A stretch of DNA of 64,000 bases, from positions 682,001-746,000 of the forward strand of contig NZ_BAAAWN010000001.1 in the NCBI RefSeq assembly GCF_039535095.1. Direction: 5' to 3'. The notes under the pieces were generated by a model. That model searched no databases. It worked only from the letters and a program-made list of their open reading frames with translations, and was not told the DNA's origin. The position numbers and the translations under genes were made by a program. The DNA is from Arthrobacter ramosus (GTDB lineage Bacteria; Actinomycetota; Actinomycetes; Actinomycetales; Micrococcaceae). Position 1 is the first letter of the stretch. Each line of letters opens with the position of its first letter. Below, piece after piece: positions 8,197 to 17,182 of the stretch.

Positions 8197-9681
8197 TTAC
8201 AGCTTGTTGGCTGCCTCTGCAGCCGACTCGCCCTCGCCTGCACCGAGGTTGGCGCGCAGCTTGGCGCCGAGTTCAGCATCGACGTTGGTCCAGTACTGGA
8301 TGGCGCGTTCCTTGATGCCGGGGCTCTTGACGCCGCCCACAGCGCCCGTGATGGTCTCCAGCAGACGGGCCTTGGCGCCGTCGTCGTAAACCTCGCGGTA
8401 CAGCGCGCCGGCCTGGACGAAGTCGCCGTCCTCGGCGTGCAGGGAGTGTGCGGAGAGCGTCAGCTCGCCGTCGTTCTCCCAGCCACCGGCCGGGTTCTGC
8501 GGCTCAACAGCAGCCGGGCCACCCACGGAGTTCGGTGCGTAGACCGGAACCGAAGGAGCGTTGAACAGGTAGCGTCCCGCGCCGTCCTGGCTGTAGTTGT
8601 TGACCTGGTTCTTCGGCTGGTTCACCGGGATCTGGGCGTGGTTGGTGCCCACGCGGTAGCGGTGTGCGTCAGCGTAGGAGAAGATGCGGGCCTGCAGCAT
8701 CTTGTCCGGGGAGGCAGCGATACCCGGAACGAAGTTCGACGGCGCGAAGGTGGCCTGCTCGATCTGCGCGAAGTAGTTCTCCGGGTTCTTGTTGAGCTCC
8801 ATGGTGCCCACGTGGATCAGCGGGTAGTCCGAGTGCGGCCACACCTTGGTGAGGTCGAACGGGTTGAAGCGGTACGTCTTGGCGTCCTCGTAAGGCATGA
8901 CCTGGACGTGCAGTTCCCAAGACGGGAAGTTGCCGGCGGCAATGTTTTCCTGGAGGTCGCGGATGTAGAAGTCCGCATCCGAGCCGGCCAGCTCTTCAGC
9001 CTGATCGCCGGTGATGGTCTTGACGCCCTGGTTGGACTTGAAGTGGTACTTGACCCAGAAGCGCTCGCCCTCGGCGTTGATCCACTGGTAGGTGTGCGAG
9101 CCGTAGCCCTGCATTTCACGCCAGGAAGCCGGCAGGCCACGGTCGCCCATGAGCCAGGTGACCTGGTGTGCGGACTCGGGGGAGAGGGTCCAGAAATCCC
9201 ACTGCATGTCGGCGTCGCGCAGGTGGGTGCCCGGGAGGCGCTTCTGGGAGTGGATGAAGTCCGGGAACTTGATGCCGTCGCGGATGAAGAACACCGGGGT
9301 GTTGTTGCCCACGAGGTCGTAGTTGCCCTCGGAAGTGTAGAACTTGACGGCGAAGCCGCGGGGGTCGCGCCACGTGTCTGGGGAGCCGCTCTCGCCTGCG
9401 ACGGAGGAGAAACGGATGAGCATGTCCGTCTCGACACCGGGCTGCAGGAAAGCTGCCTTGGTGTACTTGGAAACGTCCGAGGACGTCTTGAAGGTACCGA
9501 AAGCGCCGCCACCCTTGGCGTGGACGACGCGCTCCGGGACGCGCTCGCGGTTGAACTGGGCGAGCTTTTCCACCAGGTAGTGGTCGGTCAAAATGATGGC
9601 ACCATCGGCACCAACGGACTGGGAATGCGCGTCCGAGGTGACGGGGGCGCCCGACTGGGTGGTCGAGATGTTCGCGGTCAT
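8197..9681 (-). CDS. katA: Monofunctional heme catalase
   Basis: This 494-residue small-subunit catalase decomposes hydrogen peroxide in the cytoplasm. The distal histidine is His54 in [12 protein letters not shown]. The active-site Asn lies in [13 protein letters not shown], and the proximal Tyr heme ligand in [12 protein letters not shown]. The length fits clade-3 catalases. It follows the Fur-type regulator with only seven bases between them, so the two are co-transcribed. A strong terminator ends the unit. Expression should rise when the upstream regulator loses its repressing form under peroxide. Confidence 0.97.
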   Translation of the reverse strand: MTANISTTQSGAPVTSDAHSQSVGADGAIILTDHYLVEKLAQFNRERVPERVVHAKGGGAFGTFKTSSDVSKYTKAAFLQPGVETDMLIRFSSVAGESGSPDTWRDPRGFAVKFYTSEGNYDLVGNNTPVFFIRDGIKFPDFIHSQKRLPGTHLRDADMQWDFWTLSPESAHQVTWLMGDRGLPASWREMQGYGSHTYQWINAEGERFWVKYHFKSNQGVKTITGDQAEELAGSDADFYIRDLQENIAAGNFPSWELHVQVMPYEDAKTYRFNPFDLTKVWPHSDYPLIHVGTMELNKNPENYFAQIEQATFAPSNFVPGIAASPDKMLQARIFSYADAHRYRVGTNHAQIPVNQPKNQVNNYSQDGAGRYLFNAPSVPVYAPNSVGGPAAVEPQNPAGGWENDGELTLSAHSLHAEDGDFVQAGALYREVYDDGAKARLLETITGAVGGVKSPGIKERAIQYWTNVDAELGAKLRANLGAGEGESAAEAANKL

Positions 9682-9688
9682 CGTTCTC

Positions 9689-10168
9689 CTATTTCGTGGT
9701 TGCTTGCGTTTGAGTAGGAAGCTGTTGTTTGGCCTGGCAGTCCTGGCAGATGCCTTGGTACAGGACGTCTGCGATCTGGATGGTCATGGGTTTGGAGTGC
9801 TCATCCCAGTGCGGGGTGAGACAGGGGGCATGGCCTACGGCGCAGTCGACATCCTCCACCCGGCCGCAACTGATGCAGACGGCGTGGTGGTGGTTGTCGC
9901 CCACCCGCGTCTCGTACAGCGCGGGAGAGTGGGGCGGTTCGAAGCGTCGCAGCATCTGAAGGTCCGTGAGGTCGCTCAGCACCACATAAACAGACTGCGC
10001 TGTCAGTTCGGGAAGATCCTTGCGCGCGGCAGCCAGGATGCCTTCGGCCGGGGAATGTGGATTGTGCTGAACGGCAGCAAGGACAGCAAGACGCTGCTTG
10101 GTCACGCGGCGTCCGTGGGAATGCAGGGCGGAAGCCCACGCTTCCTGGTCTGCCGTGTGATCTGCCAT
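9689..10168 (-). CDS. furA: Fur-family peroxide-responsive repressor (FurA/CatR type)
   Basis: The 159-residue Fur protein has a winged helix at the N-terminus ([24 protein letters not shown]…SVYVVLSDL). The metal-binding dimerisation domain has the His-rich GDNHHHAVC segment and two CxxC pairs (CISC, CQDC) for structural zinc. It precedes katA by seven bases, the classic furA-katG/katA arrangement in which the repressor controls itself and catalase. An almost perfect palindrome at 10184-10208 lies 15 bases before its start codon and is the likely operator. It could instead sense iron, but the catalase linkage favours peroxide. Confidence 0.93.
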   Translation of the reverse strand: MADHTADQEAWASALHSHGRRVTKQRLAVLAAVQHNPHSPAEGILAAARKDLPELTAQSVYVVLSDLTDLQMLRRFEPPHSPALYETRVGDNHHHAVCISCGRVEDVDCAVGHAPCLTPHWDEHSKPMTIQIADVLYQGICQDCQAKQQLPTQTQATTK

Positions 10169-10183
10169 ACGCCCATTGAAGCA

Positions 10184-10208
10184 CTTATTATGAGTCCTTC
10201 ACAATAAG
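10184..10208. promoter_or_regulatory. Fur-type operator of furA-katA
   Basis: CTTATTATGA (10184-10193) and TCACAATAAG (10199-10208) are inverted arms that match at 9 of 10 positions around a 5-base centre. On the minus strand TAATAA can serve as a -10 element, so a bound repressor would block the furA promoter. The short distance to the ATG implies a very short 5' leader. Confidence 0.75.
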
Positions 10209-10223
10209 GTGAGGCTAACTTCG
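10205..10223 (-). promoter_or_regulatory. DtxR/IdeR-like iron box overlapping the furA control region
   Basis: The minus strand reads CGAAGTTAGCCTCACCTTA. It agrees with the DtxR/IdeR consensus TWAGGTTAGSCTWACCTWA at 15 of 19 positions by eye. It abuts the Fur palindrome and lies between furA and a divergent EntS-like MFS exporter gene, so iron could control either side. Confidence 0.5.
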
Positions 10224-10316
10224 GATGAATCCACCGACGGCGGACCGGACTCGGGCGCGCGACGGCGGCACGCCGCGCTCCGGGAGGGCGGACGCGTTGG
10301 TGGGTAGGGTTGGACG

Positions 10317-11588
10317 GTGGCAAAACTCCTGGCTGACATGTCCCCGCTTCGCGAAAGCCCCGCATTCCGCCGCCTGTGGCTGGGGTCTTCCGTGTCGATG
10401 GTCGGGTCCCAGTTGACCCTGGTTGCCGTAAGCCTCGAGGTCTACAGCATCACCCAACAGAGCCTCTACGTGGGCCTGCTCAGCATCTTTGCCCTGGTTC
10501 CACTGGTGATTGCGGGTTTGTTTGGCGGCGCCCTTTCGGATGCCTATGACCGGCGGAACGTCGCCATTGTTGCATCCCTGGTTTTGTGGGCCTGCAGCGT
10601 GGCCTTGGCACTCCAAGCGTGGTTCCAGCTGAACAATGTCTGGATCCTGTTCCTCCTCGTCGCGATCCAGAGCGGCGCGCAAGGTATCAACGCGCCAGCG
10701 CGCAGCGCCATCATTCCCTTGCTGGTCCGGAAGGAACTGCTACCCGCCGCCAATGCGTTGAGCATGCTCAACATGGGCATTTCCATGACGGCTGGCCCCC
10801 TGCTGGCCGGTGTGCTGGTTGCTTCGAGCGGTTTTGGCTGGACCTACACGATCGATGCCCTGAGCTTCGCCTTCGCGCTGTGGAGCCTTTTCAAGCTCCC
10901 GGCCCTTCCCGCGGCAGCGAACGCGTCGGCACCCGGCCTGCGCTCCGTCGTCGAGGGCTTCCGTTTCCTGGGCACCCGGCCCAACCTCCGGATGACCTTC
11001 ATCATCGACCTCGTAGCGATGATCTGCGCCCAGCCGCGCGCCCTCATGCCCGCGATCGGAGCCACGATGATCGGGGGCGGCGACACTACCGTGGGTGTCC
11101 TGCTCGCCTCCGTGGCTGTCGGCGCCTTCCTGGCGGGACTATTCGCCGGGCCCTTGGGAAGGGTGCGGCGCCAGGGCAGTGCGGTGGTGTGGTCCGTGGC
11201 CGGATGGGGCTTCTCGATCGCAGCTTTCGGCCTGGTGGTGGTCCTTGCCGGGGATGCCGGGCGCGACGGGGTGACGCTGTGGATCATCCCGGCGGCCCTG
11301 TGTTGCGCCCTTGCCGGGATCTCTGACTCGGTCAGCGCCGTCTTCCGCACCACCATCCTGCAATCGGCCACCCCGGACCACATGCGGGGACGGTTGCAAG
11401 GCGTGTTCATCGTGGTGGTTTCCGGTGGTCCGCGAGTGGGGGACATGCTCGCCGGTGGCGTCACCAAGGTCCTCAGCGAAGGTTGGGTCCTGCTCCTCGG
11501 CGGCGTGCTGTGCGCAGTACTGGCGTGGCTCGTGGCGCGCGGGCAGCGCGGATTCCTCCAGTACGATTCGCTCCACCCGGTGCCCTAG
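10317..11588 (+). CDS. MFS transporter of the EntS-like (MFS_3) type
   Basis: The 423-residue protein has about 12 transmembrane segments. The N-terminal region RESPAFRRLWLGSSVSMVGSQ and the loop GALSDAYDRRNV are typical of the MFS_3 branch, which includes the enterobactin exporter EntS. It probably exports a small molecule across the cytoplasmic membrane; the substrate is unknown. It starts at GTG 10317, and ATG 10338 is an alternative. It diverges from furA-katA, and an iron-box-like site lies about 95 bp upstream, so siderophore or other iron-related export is a reasonable but unproven guess. Confidence 0.85.
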   Translation: MAKLLADMSPLRESPAFRRLWLGSSVSMVGSQLTLVAVSLEVYSITQQSLYVGLLSIFALVPLVIAGLFGGALSDAYDRRNVAIVASLVLWACSVALALQAWFQLNNVWILFLLVAIQSGAQGINAPARSAIIPLLVRKELLPAANALSMLNMGISMTAGPLLAGVLVASSGFGWTYTIDALSFAFALWSLFKLPALPAAANASAPGLRSVVEGFRFLGTRPNLRMTFIIDLVAMICAQPRALMPAIGATMIGGGDTTVGVLLASVAVGAFLAGLFAGPLGRVRRQGSAVVWSVAGWGFSIAAFGLVVVLAGDAGRDGVTLWIIPAALCCALAGISDSVSAVFRTTILQSATPDHMRGRLQGVFIVVVSGGPRVGDMLAGGVTKVLSEGWVLLLGGVLCAVLAWLVARGQRGFLQYDSLHPVP

Positions 11589-11606
11589 CCCGCCGCTCAG
11601 CCCCAC

Positions 11607-11674
11607 GCCCAAGTAGCTGACAGTTGTTGTCGTTAAGGCGGCTCATAACGACAACAACTGCGAGCCAGTTGGGC
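11607..11674. repeat. Long palindrome, family 1, copy A
   Basis: Arms of 29 bp match at 25 positions (core CAGTTGTTGTCGTTA). The copy sits between the MFS gene and htpX, 73 bp before the htpX start. Open reading through this repeat creates a false N-terminal extension of htpX. Confidence 0.85.
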
Positions 11675-11746
11675 GGAACGTCCGGGCCGCCGTCGGCGTT
11701 AATCGGATCAGAACGAACAGCGAGACGACTGCAAGAAAGTAGTGAA

Positions 11747-12616
11747 GTGCATAATCATCACAATGGCCTGAAGACCGCAGCGCTATTCGGTGTGCTCTGG
11801 GCGGTGCTGCTGGGACTCGGAGCCGTGATCGGTGTGGGCACGCGCAGTGCGTCGCCCATCTGGATCATGGCACTGATCGGCATCGCGACAACGGCTTATG
11901 GATATTGGAACAGCGACAAGATCGCCATCCGCTCGATGGCCGCGTACCCGGTTTCGGAAGCGCAGGCTCCGCAGCTGTACCAGATCGTCCGGGAACTCTC
12001 CGTGCGGGCGAACCAACCCATGCCGCGGATCTACGTTTCTCCGACCATGACCCCCAATGCCTTCGCCACGGGACGCAATCCGAAGAACGCCGCCGTGTGC
12101 TGCACCGCGGGCATCCTGAACTTGCTCGACGCGCGCGAGCTCCGCGGCGTCCTCGGGCATGAGCTCATGCATGTCTACAACCGCGACATCCTCACCTCGT
12201 CCATCGCGGCCGCCGTCGCCGGCGTCATTACCTCGGTGGGCCAGATGCTGCTGTTCTTCGGCGGCGGGGACCGGCGGAACGCCAATCCGATTGCCATGAT
12301 CGCCATGGCGCTCCTGACGCCGTTTGCCGCCTCGCTGATCCAGCTCGCCATTTCCCGCACCAGGGAGTACGACGCCGACCACGACGGCGCGGAGCTCACC
12401 GGCGATCCGCTGGCGCTCGCCTCAGCCCTCCGCAGGATCGAAGCGGGCGTGAAGCAGGTGCCGCTGCCACAGGATCAGCGCCTCGTTAATACTTCGCACC
12501 TCATGATTGCCAACCCGTTCCGCGGCGGTGCCATGACCAAGCTGTTCGCCACCCACCCGCCCATGCGTGAGCGCATCGAGCGGCTTGAGCGGATGGCCGG
12601 CCGGCCGCTTTCCTAG
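11747..12616 (+). CDS. htpX: Membrane zinc metalloprotease HtpX (M48B)
   Basis: I start at GTG 11747 (MHNHHNGLKTAALFG), preceded by AAGAAAG. The longer open frame to 11624 runs through a palindromic repeat and is rejected. The 289-residue protein has two N-terminal membrane helices, the zinc motif HELMH at about residues 138-142, two further helices, and a conserved TREYDADHDGAE region carrying the third zinc ligand. HtpX degrades misfolded membrane proteins together with FtsH. It stands alone and converges on the efe operon. Confidence 0.95.
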   Translation: MHNHHNGLKTAALFGVLWAVLLGLGAVIGVGTRSASPIWIMALIGIATTAYGYWNSDKIAIRSMAAYPVSEAQAPQLYQIVRELSVRANQPMPRIYVSPTMTPNAFATGRNPKNAAVCCTAGILNLLDARELRGVLGHELMHVYNRDILTSSIAAAVAGVITSVGQMLLFFGGGDRRNANPIAMIAMALLTPFAASLIQLAISRTREYDADHDGAELTGDPLALASALRRIEAGVKQVPLPQDQRLVNTSHLMIANPFRGGAMTKLFATHPPMRERIERLERMAGRPLS

Positions 12617-12655
12617 CCAGCGGTCCCGTAACCGTATCGGTGCCGCGTCCGACGA

Positions 12656-12699
12656 CGGGCGGCTTCATGCGAACAAGCCCTCACCAATGAAGCCGCCCG
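12656..12699. terminator. Bidirectional hairpin between htpX and efeB
   Basis: CGGGCGGCTTCAT (12656-12668) pairs with ATGAAGCCGCCCG (12687-12699). The right arm encodes the last codons of efeB, so the terminator overlaps that gene's 3' end. It separates two convergent units. Confidence 0.6.
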
Positions 12700-14083
12700 C
12701 CTTAATGCCCGGGGGTACCGCGAACAGGCCCGAGCCCGTGTGCTTGAGGTACTCCAGGGCCAGCTTGTCTCTCTTTGCCATGGCCATCTGCATGGGCACA
12801 TAATGCGTCCGCGGATCCTTGACGAAGGCGATGAAGAACAGGCCCGCGTCGAGGTGGCCGAGCCCGTCCGAGCCGTCGGTGTAGTTGTATCCGCGGCGGA
12901 GCATCTTCACGCCGTTGTTCTGGTCCGCGTGGGCGAGGCGGACGTGGGAATCGATGGGAATCAGCGGCTCGCCGGTGCGGCCCTTGATCCCGAAGTCCGG
13001 CGCCGTGTTTTCTTCCCCTCCGGACAATGGCGCTCCCGCACCCTTCGTGCGGCCGATCAGCCCTTGCTGTTCGCGGAGGGAGGTCCGGTCCCAGATCTCG
13101 ATATGCATCCGAATCCGCCGGGAGACAAGGTAGCTGCCTCCCGCCATCCACGCTTCACCCGGGCGGGTTCCGGCGGTGGCCCAGACGTGCTCGTTTAGGA
13201 GTGCAGGGTCTTCCGCCTTCAGGTTGGCCGTGCCGTCCTTGAAGCCGAAAAGGTTGCGCGCGGTGGTCTGGGCGCGGGAGGTGGACGAGGTGCGGCCGAA
13301 GCCCAGCTGGGACCAGCGGACGCGCACCTTGCCAAAACCGATGCGTGAGAGGTTCCGGATCGCATGCACGGCGACCTGGGGATCGTCGGCGCACGCCTGG
13401 ACCACGATGTCCCCGCCGGTACGCGCAGCCTCAAGGGCATCGCCCGGGAAATGCGGCAGGTCGATCAGGGCGTCGGGTCTGCGGCCCTCCAGGCTGAAGC
13501 GGGGCTTGCCGTCCTTTTCGAAGAGGCCCGGGCCAAAGCCGAACGTCAACGTCAGCTTGCCTGCCGCCAGATCGAGAGCTTCTCCGGTGTCGTCCGGCGG
13601 CGCGTCGTAGGGGCCGTCGACGGCGCCAGTCGCGCCCGTTGTGCGCCCGGCTGTCATGGCTTCGGCCGCGGCAGTCCAGTCCTTCAGGAGCTGGATGAGT
13701 GCGGCGCGGTCCTCAACGGTCACGTCGAAGGCAGCCATGTGGAGGCGGTCCTGGGCGGGAGTGATGATGCCGGCTTGGCGTTCGCCGTAGAAAGGAACCA
13801 CGCTGCTTCCGGTACCGGCGCGGGCGGCCACTGCGGCAACGGCATCATGGCTGAGGTATCCGGCGGCAAGGCCCGCCACGGCACCGGCGCCGCCCACGCC
13901 GGCAAGGGAGAACAGTCCGCGACGGGACAGGCCGCGCTTTCCGCCGTTGGCGGACCCGGCGTCGGGCGCGACGGGCGCCGGGGTGCCAGGGGCGGTTGCC
14001 GGCCCGACGGCGGGCGCGCCGGCCTTGGCGGTTCCGCCGTCGGGCGCCTCAGCAGGGTGGTGGTTGAAAGGGCAGCCGCTCAC
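12665..14083 (-). CDS. efeB: EfeB: Tat-exported Dyp-type heme peroxidase / deferrochelatase
   Basis: The 472-residue protein starts at GTG 14083, overlapping efeO by four bases (GTGA). A 47-residue N-terminal extension beginning MSGCPFNHHP precedes a twin-arginine signal (SRRGLFSLAGVGG). The mature domain has the Dyp-peroxidase motif GFKDGTANL and a heme-ligand region DSHVRLAHADQNNG. In the EfeUOB system EfeB is thought to oxidise ferrous iron or release iron from heme outside the membrane for import by EfeU. The pre-signal extension with Cys-Pro and paired His is unusual and could bind heme. Confidence 0.95.
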   Translation of the reverse strand: MSGCPFNHHPAEAPDGGTAKAGAPAVGPATAPGTPAPVAPDAGSANGGKRGLSRRGLFSLAGVGGAGAVAGLAAGYLSHDAVAAVAARAGTGSSVVPFYGERQAGIITPAQDRLHMAAFDVTVEDRAALIQLLKDWTAAAEAMTAGRTTGATGAVDGPYDAPPDDTGEALDLAAGKLTLTFGFGPGLFEKDGKPRFSLEGRRPDALIDLPHFPGDALEAARTGGDIVVQACADDPQVAVHAIRNLSRIGFGKVRVRWSQLGFGRTSSTSRAQTTARNLFGFKDGTANLKAEDPALLNEHVWATAGTRPGEAWMAGGSYLVSRRIRMHIEIWDRTSLREQQGLIGRTKGAGAPLSGGEENTAPDFGIKGRTGEPLIPIDSHVRLAHADQNNGVKMLRRGYNYTDGSDGLGHLDAGLFFIAFVKDPRTHYVPMQMAMAKRDKLALEYLKHTGSGLFAVPPGIKAGGFIGEGLFA

Positions 14084-15291
14084 AGGACCACGGCTGAGGT
14101 GAGCTTGGACAACGGCTCTCCCAGGGCGTCGACCAGCGCGGCGAGCTGTTGGACCTCAGCCGGGCCGAGTTCGTTGTAGTACGCGAAGCCGTCACCCTTG
14201 GCGTACTTCTTGAGCTCGGCCTGCAGGGCAGCGAACTTCTCGTCGAGGCTCGTGGCCAGGGCCGGGTCCTTCTGCGCGAGCGCGGGCTTGAGGTTTTCGA
14301 ACGCGATCCGGGCGCCGTCAACGTTTGCCTGGAAGTCCCAAAGGTCGGTGTGGGACCAGATTTCCTCCTCGCCGGTGACCTTGCCGCGCGCGACTTCGTC
14401 CAGGAGTTCCTTGGCACCGTTGCCGAGCTTGTCGGCGGGGAGCACCACCGTGCGGGTGCGCTTGCCGAGCTCCTCGGTATCGGAGACGAGCTGCGTGGCG
14501 ATTTTGGCTCGCTCGGTTGCCGTGAGCGCCGTGTAACCTGCCGGCGGGAACAGGTCCTTCTCCGCGCGATGCCAGCCGGTCCATTCCTGACCGGGCTCAA
14601 GGTCCGCTTCGCGTGCATCGAGCTTGGGGTCGAGGTCGCCGAAGGATTCCGCTACGGGCTCGATCCGCTCCCAGTGCATGCGGGTCGCGGCGTAGAGTTC
14701 GCGGGCCTTGGTTGCGTCGCCTGCGGCGTAGGCATCAGCGAAGGCCTTGGTGCCGGTCACGAGTTGCTCGGTCTGGTCTCTGACGTACGCGGTGTACTGC
14801 TGGACGCCGGTGTCCACAAGCTTCTGGAAATCGGCATCGACGCCGGTTTTGTTTCCGGAATCCGTGACCTCAAGGGCGGCACGGATACCGTCGCCCTGCA
14901 TACCAGGTTTGCACGCGGTGGTGTACTTTCCCGCGGGAGCCGTGACTACCAGGTTGCGGGTCAGGCCGGGACCGATGTTCTCCACTTCGCCGACGATCCG
15001 CAAGCCGTCCTCGGCGAGGAGGTAGAACTCGGTGATTTCCGTGCCTTCGTTCTTGACTGCGAAGCTTAGGTTGCCGCTGGGGACGCTGCCGATGGAGACC
15101 TTGCACTCGGTTTTGTTGCTGGTGACCTGGATCGGTCCGGCAGAGGCGCTGGAGCCGGGAGTCTTTGTGTTGTCCGTGCATCCGGTGAGCACCAGCGGAA
15201 CAGCGGCGGCCGCGGCGACGAGGGCGAGGGACTTCCGGCGGCGGGAGGTCATTTTGGGCAGCGTCATTTTGGGCAGGGGAGTGCCAGGCAT
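14080..15291 (-). CDS. efeO: EfeO: extracytoplasmic iron-binding lipoprotein (cupredoxin + M75 domains)
   Basis: The 403-residue protein starts at ATG 15291 behind AGAAGGA. The signal contains a lipobox (VPLVLTGC), which anchors it to the outer face of the membrane. An N-terminal cupredoxin-like domain (residues about 55-160, with FAVKNEGTEITEFYLL and a Cys in TTACKPGMQG) is followed by the helical M75 domain. That domain has the iron-site HxxE motif HWERIE and a second GWHRAEKD motif. It delivers iron to the EfeU permease. It is the middle gene of efeUOB, 35 bases after efeU and overlapping efeB. Confidence 0.94.
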   Translation of the reverse strand: MPGTPLPKMTLPKMTSRRRKSLALVAAAAAVPLVLTGCTDNTKTPGSSASAGPIQVTSNKTECKVSIGSVPSGNLSFAVKNEGTEITEFYLLAEDGLRIVGEVENIGPGLTRNLVVTAPAGKYTTACKPGMQGDGIRAALEVTDSGNKTGVDADFQKLVDTGVQQYTAYVRDQTEQLVTGTKAFADAYAAGDATKARELYAATRMHWERIEPVAESFGDLDPKLDAREADLEPGQEWTGWHRAEKDLFPPAGYTALTATERAKIATQLVSDTEELGKRTRTVVLPADKLGNGAKELLDEVARGKVTGEEEIWSHTDLWDFQANVDGARIAFENLKPALAQKDPALATSLDEKFAALQAELKKYAKGDGFAYYNELGPAEVQQLAALVDALGEPLSKLTSAVVL

Positions 15292-15326
15292 GGGGTTTTC
15301 CTTCTGTTGTGGAGTGCGAGAAGCGT

Positions 15327-16187
15327 TTAGGCGGCTTTGGACGTGGCCGCGTTTCCTGCGACTGCGTTGCCGGAAGATTTCGCGGGAGCGGAACGGTTGG
15401 CCCGAATGTAGAAGTAGAGCACCGGAATCACGTACAGCAACCAGGCTCCGGCTTCGAGCCAGGTGGTGGCGGGGGAAAGGTTGAGGGTGCCCTTCAGCAG
15501 GGTGCCGTACCAGGACGACGGCGGGATGGCCGCGGAGACATCGAACGCGAGGTTGTGGAGCCCGGGCAGGATTCCGGCTTCCTGGAGGTCATGGATGCCA
15601 TAAGCCAGCACGCCGCCCGCGATCACGATGAGGCCGACTCCCGTCCACGTGAAGAACCGCGAGAGATTGACCTTGAGGACCCCGCGGTGCAGCAGGTATC
15701 CGAGTCCTGCGGCGACGGCCAGGCCCAGCAGGGCGCCGAGCAGCGGCTGTGACGATTCGCCGGCGGCCTGGGCAGCAGCCCAAAGGAACAGTGCCGTCTC
15801 GAGTCCTTCACGGCCCACAGCGAGTGCCGCCACGACCACGAGGCCCCACGCGGCGCCGTCGGCCAATTTGTCCACTTGCGACTTCAGCTCGCCGCCGAGG
15901 CTGCGGGCAGTGCGCGCCATCCAGAAGACCATCCAGGTGACGAGCGCGACGGCGACAATGGACAATCCGCCCCCGATCGCCTCTTGCGCAGCGAAAGTCA
16001 GTCCCTGCGGACCGAAGGTGAGCAGGGCACCGAAGGCGATGGATACGGCCACGGCGATGCCGACGCCCGCCCAAAGCCGGGGGAGCAGGGAGCGGCGTCC
16101 GGTCTTGACCAGGTAGGCCATGAGCAGGACCACCACGAGGGTGGCTTCAAGGCCTTCGCGCAGGCCGATCAAGAAGTTCGCGGTCAT
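15327..16187 (-). CDS. efeU: EfeU: Ftr1-type iron permease
   Basis: The 286-residue protein has seven predicted membrane segments and two iron-binding REGLE motifs, in GLREGLEATLVV (near the N-terminus) and VGREGLETALFLW (mid-protein). These are diagnostic of the Ftr1/EfeU family. It moves iron through the cytoplasmic membrane with help from EfeO and EfeB, which follow in the same operon. A GAAAGA ribosome site precedes ATG 16187. An iron box 29 bases upstream predicts repression when iron is plentiful. Confidence 0.95.
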   Translation of the reverse strand: MTANFLIGLREGLEATLVVVLLMAYLVKTGRRSLLPRLWAGVGIAVAVSIAFGALLTFGPQGLTFAAQEAIGGGLSIVAVALVTWMVFWMARTARSLGGELKSQVDKLADGAAWGLVVVAALAVGREGLETALFLWAAAQAAGESSQPLLGALLGLAVAAGLGYLLHRGVLKVNLSRFFTWTGVGLIVIAGGVLAYGIHDLQEAGILPGLHNLAFDVSAAIPPSSWYGTLLKGTLNLSPATTWLEAGAWLLYVIPVLYFYIRANRSAPAKSSGNAVAGNAATSKAA

Positions 16188-16215
16188 GTGGAATCTTTCG
16201 TTAGGGGAGCCACAC

Positions 16216-16229
16216 TTAGGCTCGCCTAA
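16216..16229. promoter_or_regulatory. Iron box (DtxR/IdeR-type) upstream of efeUOB
   Basis: TTAGGC-TC-GCCTAA is a perfect inverted repeat and matches the right two-thirds of the actinobacterial iron box TTAGGTTAGGCTCACCTAA. It lies just upstream of efeU. A weaker TTAGGCGCGATTAGGC follows at 16246-16261. Confidence 0.8.
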
Positions 16230-16423
16230 GGAAGTACAGTACCCGTTAGGCGCGATTAGGCAAATAAAACATGTCGTAATTATTTTGGGTGGTTGTCACG
16301 CGACGCAGTCTTTTGACCTCCGCGGATCGGCGCAGTCGCGGAATCCCGGGGTCCCCGCCGGGCCTCGACCCCAAAAAGTTGCGCGGCGTGACGCGCCTGG
16401 TCAGATTAACGACAGTCCCATTA

Positions 16424-16470
16424 ACGACGACGGCGCGTTGCCCGCTCAGGGGGCAACGCGCCGTCGTCGT
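16424..16470 (-). terminator. Terminator downstream of yajQ
   Basis: A perfect 20-bp GC-rich stem (16424-16443 with 16451-16470) closes a 7-base loop. On the minus strand it lies after the yajQ stop and is followed by TTAAT, a weak U-tract. Confidence 0.75.
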
Positions 16471-16504
16471 ACTTCTGGATGGCGGCCTGGGCCGCAGCAA
16501 AGTC

Positions 16505-16996
16505 TTAGCTGCGGAAGTTCACGAACTGGAGATCGACCTCTTCGAACTTCTTCAGGATGTTCATGGTTTCCTGCAGGTCATCGCGGGACTTCGAGGTGAC
16601 GCGGAGTTCGTCGCCCTGGATCTGGGACTTGACGGACTTCGGGGCTTCGTCGCGGATAATCTTGTTGATCTTCTTCGCGATGTCCTGGGCAATGCCCTCC
16701 TTGATGGAGCATTCCAGACGGAATTCCTTGCCGGAGGGGTAAGGCTCGCCCTGGTCGAGGGACTTCAGGGAGATGCCACGCTTGATGAGCTTGGACTGGA
16801 ATACGTCCAGGACAGCGAGAATGCGGTCCTCGGAGTTGGCCTTCATGAGGATCTTTTCGCCGCTGAAGTCGATCTCGGCGCCGACGCCCTTGAAGTCGTA
16901 TCGCTGCGAGATTTCCTTCTGGGACTGGTGGAGCGCGTTGGCGACTTCCTGCTTGTCTACCTTGCTGACGACGTCGAATGTGGATTCGCCTGCCAT
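16505..16996 (-). CDS. yajQ: YajQ family nucleotide-binding protein
   Basis: The 163-residue protein begins MAGESTFDVVSKVDKQEV and contains the family block KEISQRYDFKGVGAEIDFSGEKI. YajQ proteins bind nucleotides, and some bind cyclic di-GMP and modulate transcription factors; that activity is not shown for actinobacterial members. AAAGGAG precedes ATG 16996 by five bases. The gene stands alone between its terminator and a divergent small-membrane-protein gene. Confidence 0.95.
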   Translation of the reverse strand: MAGESTFDVVSKVDKQEVANALHQSQKEISQRYDFKGVGAEIDFSGEKILMKANSEDRILAVLDVFQSKLIKRGISLKSLDQGEPYPSGKEFRLECSIKEGIAQDIAKKINKIIRDEAPKSVKSQIQGDELRVTSKSRDDLQETMNILKKFEEVDLQFVNFRS

Positions 16997-17182
16997 GACT
17001 CTCCTTTAATTGGTGCGTTGCGGCCCCGAAGCGGGCGGCTTTGTCTGCCAACCAGCCTAATACGGAAGCGCCCGGCGTGTGCTGAGCGTTCACAGTTCAC
17101 TCACAGCACACACAGGGCCGGAACTGAGACTGCCCCGACAGAGTTGTATCAGTTTGAAGAGCCCATCCTGAAAGGGAGCACT

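Noticed and set aside
8176..9717. 513-residue plus-strand frame
   Set aside because: It is antisense to katA; the catalase motifs on the minus strand are unequivocal.
11607..11674. Ends of an insertion sequence
   Set aside because: The palindrome is complete within 68 bp and contains no transposase or target duplication that I can see.
11624..11746. Extended start of htpX
   Set aside because: It runs out of a palindromic repeat, and HtpX homologues start near MHNHHNGLKT at 11747.
16289..17182. N-terminal extension of the small alanine-rich protein
   Set aside because: It reads antisense through yajQ; a strong ribosome site places the start at 17183.
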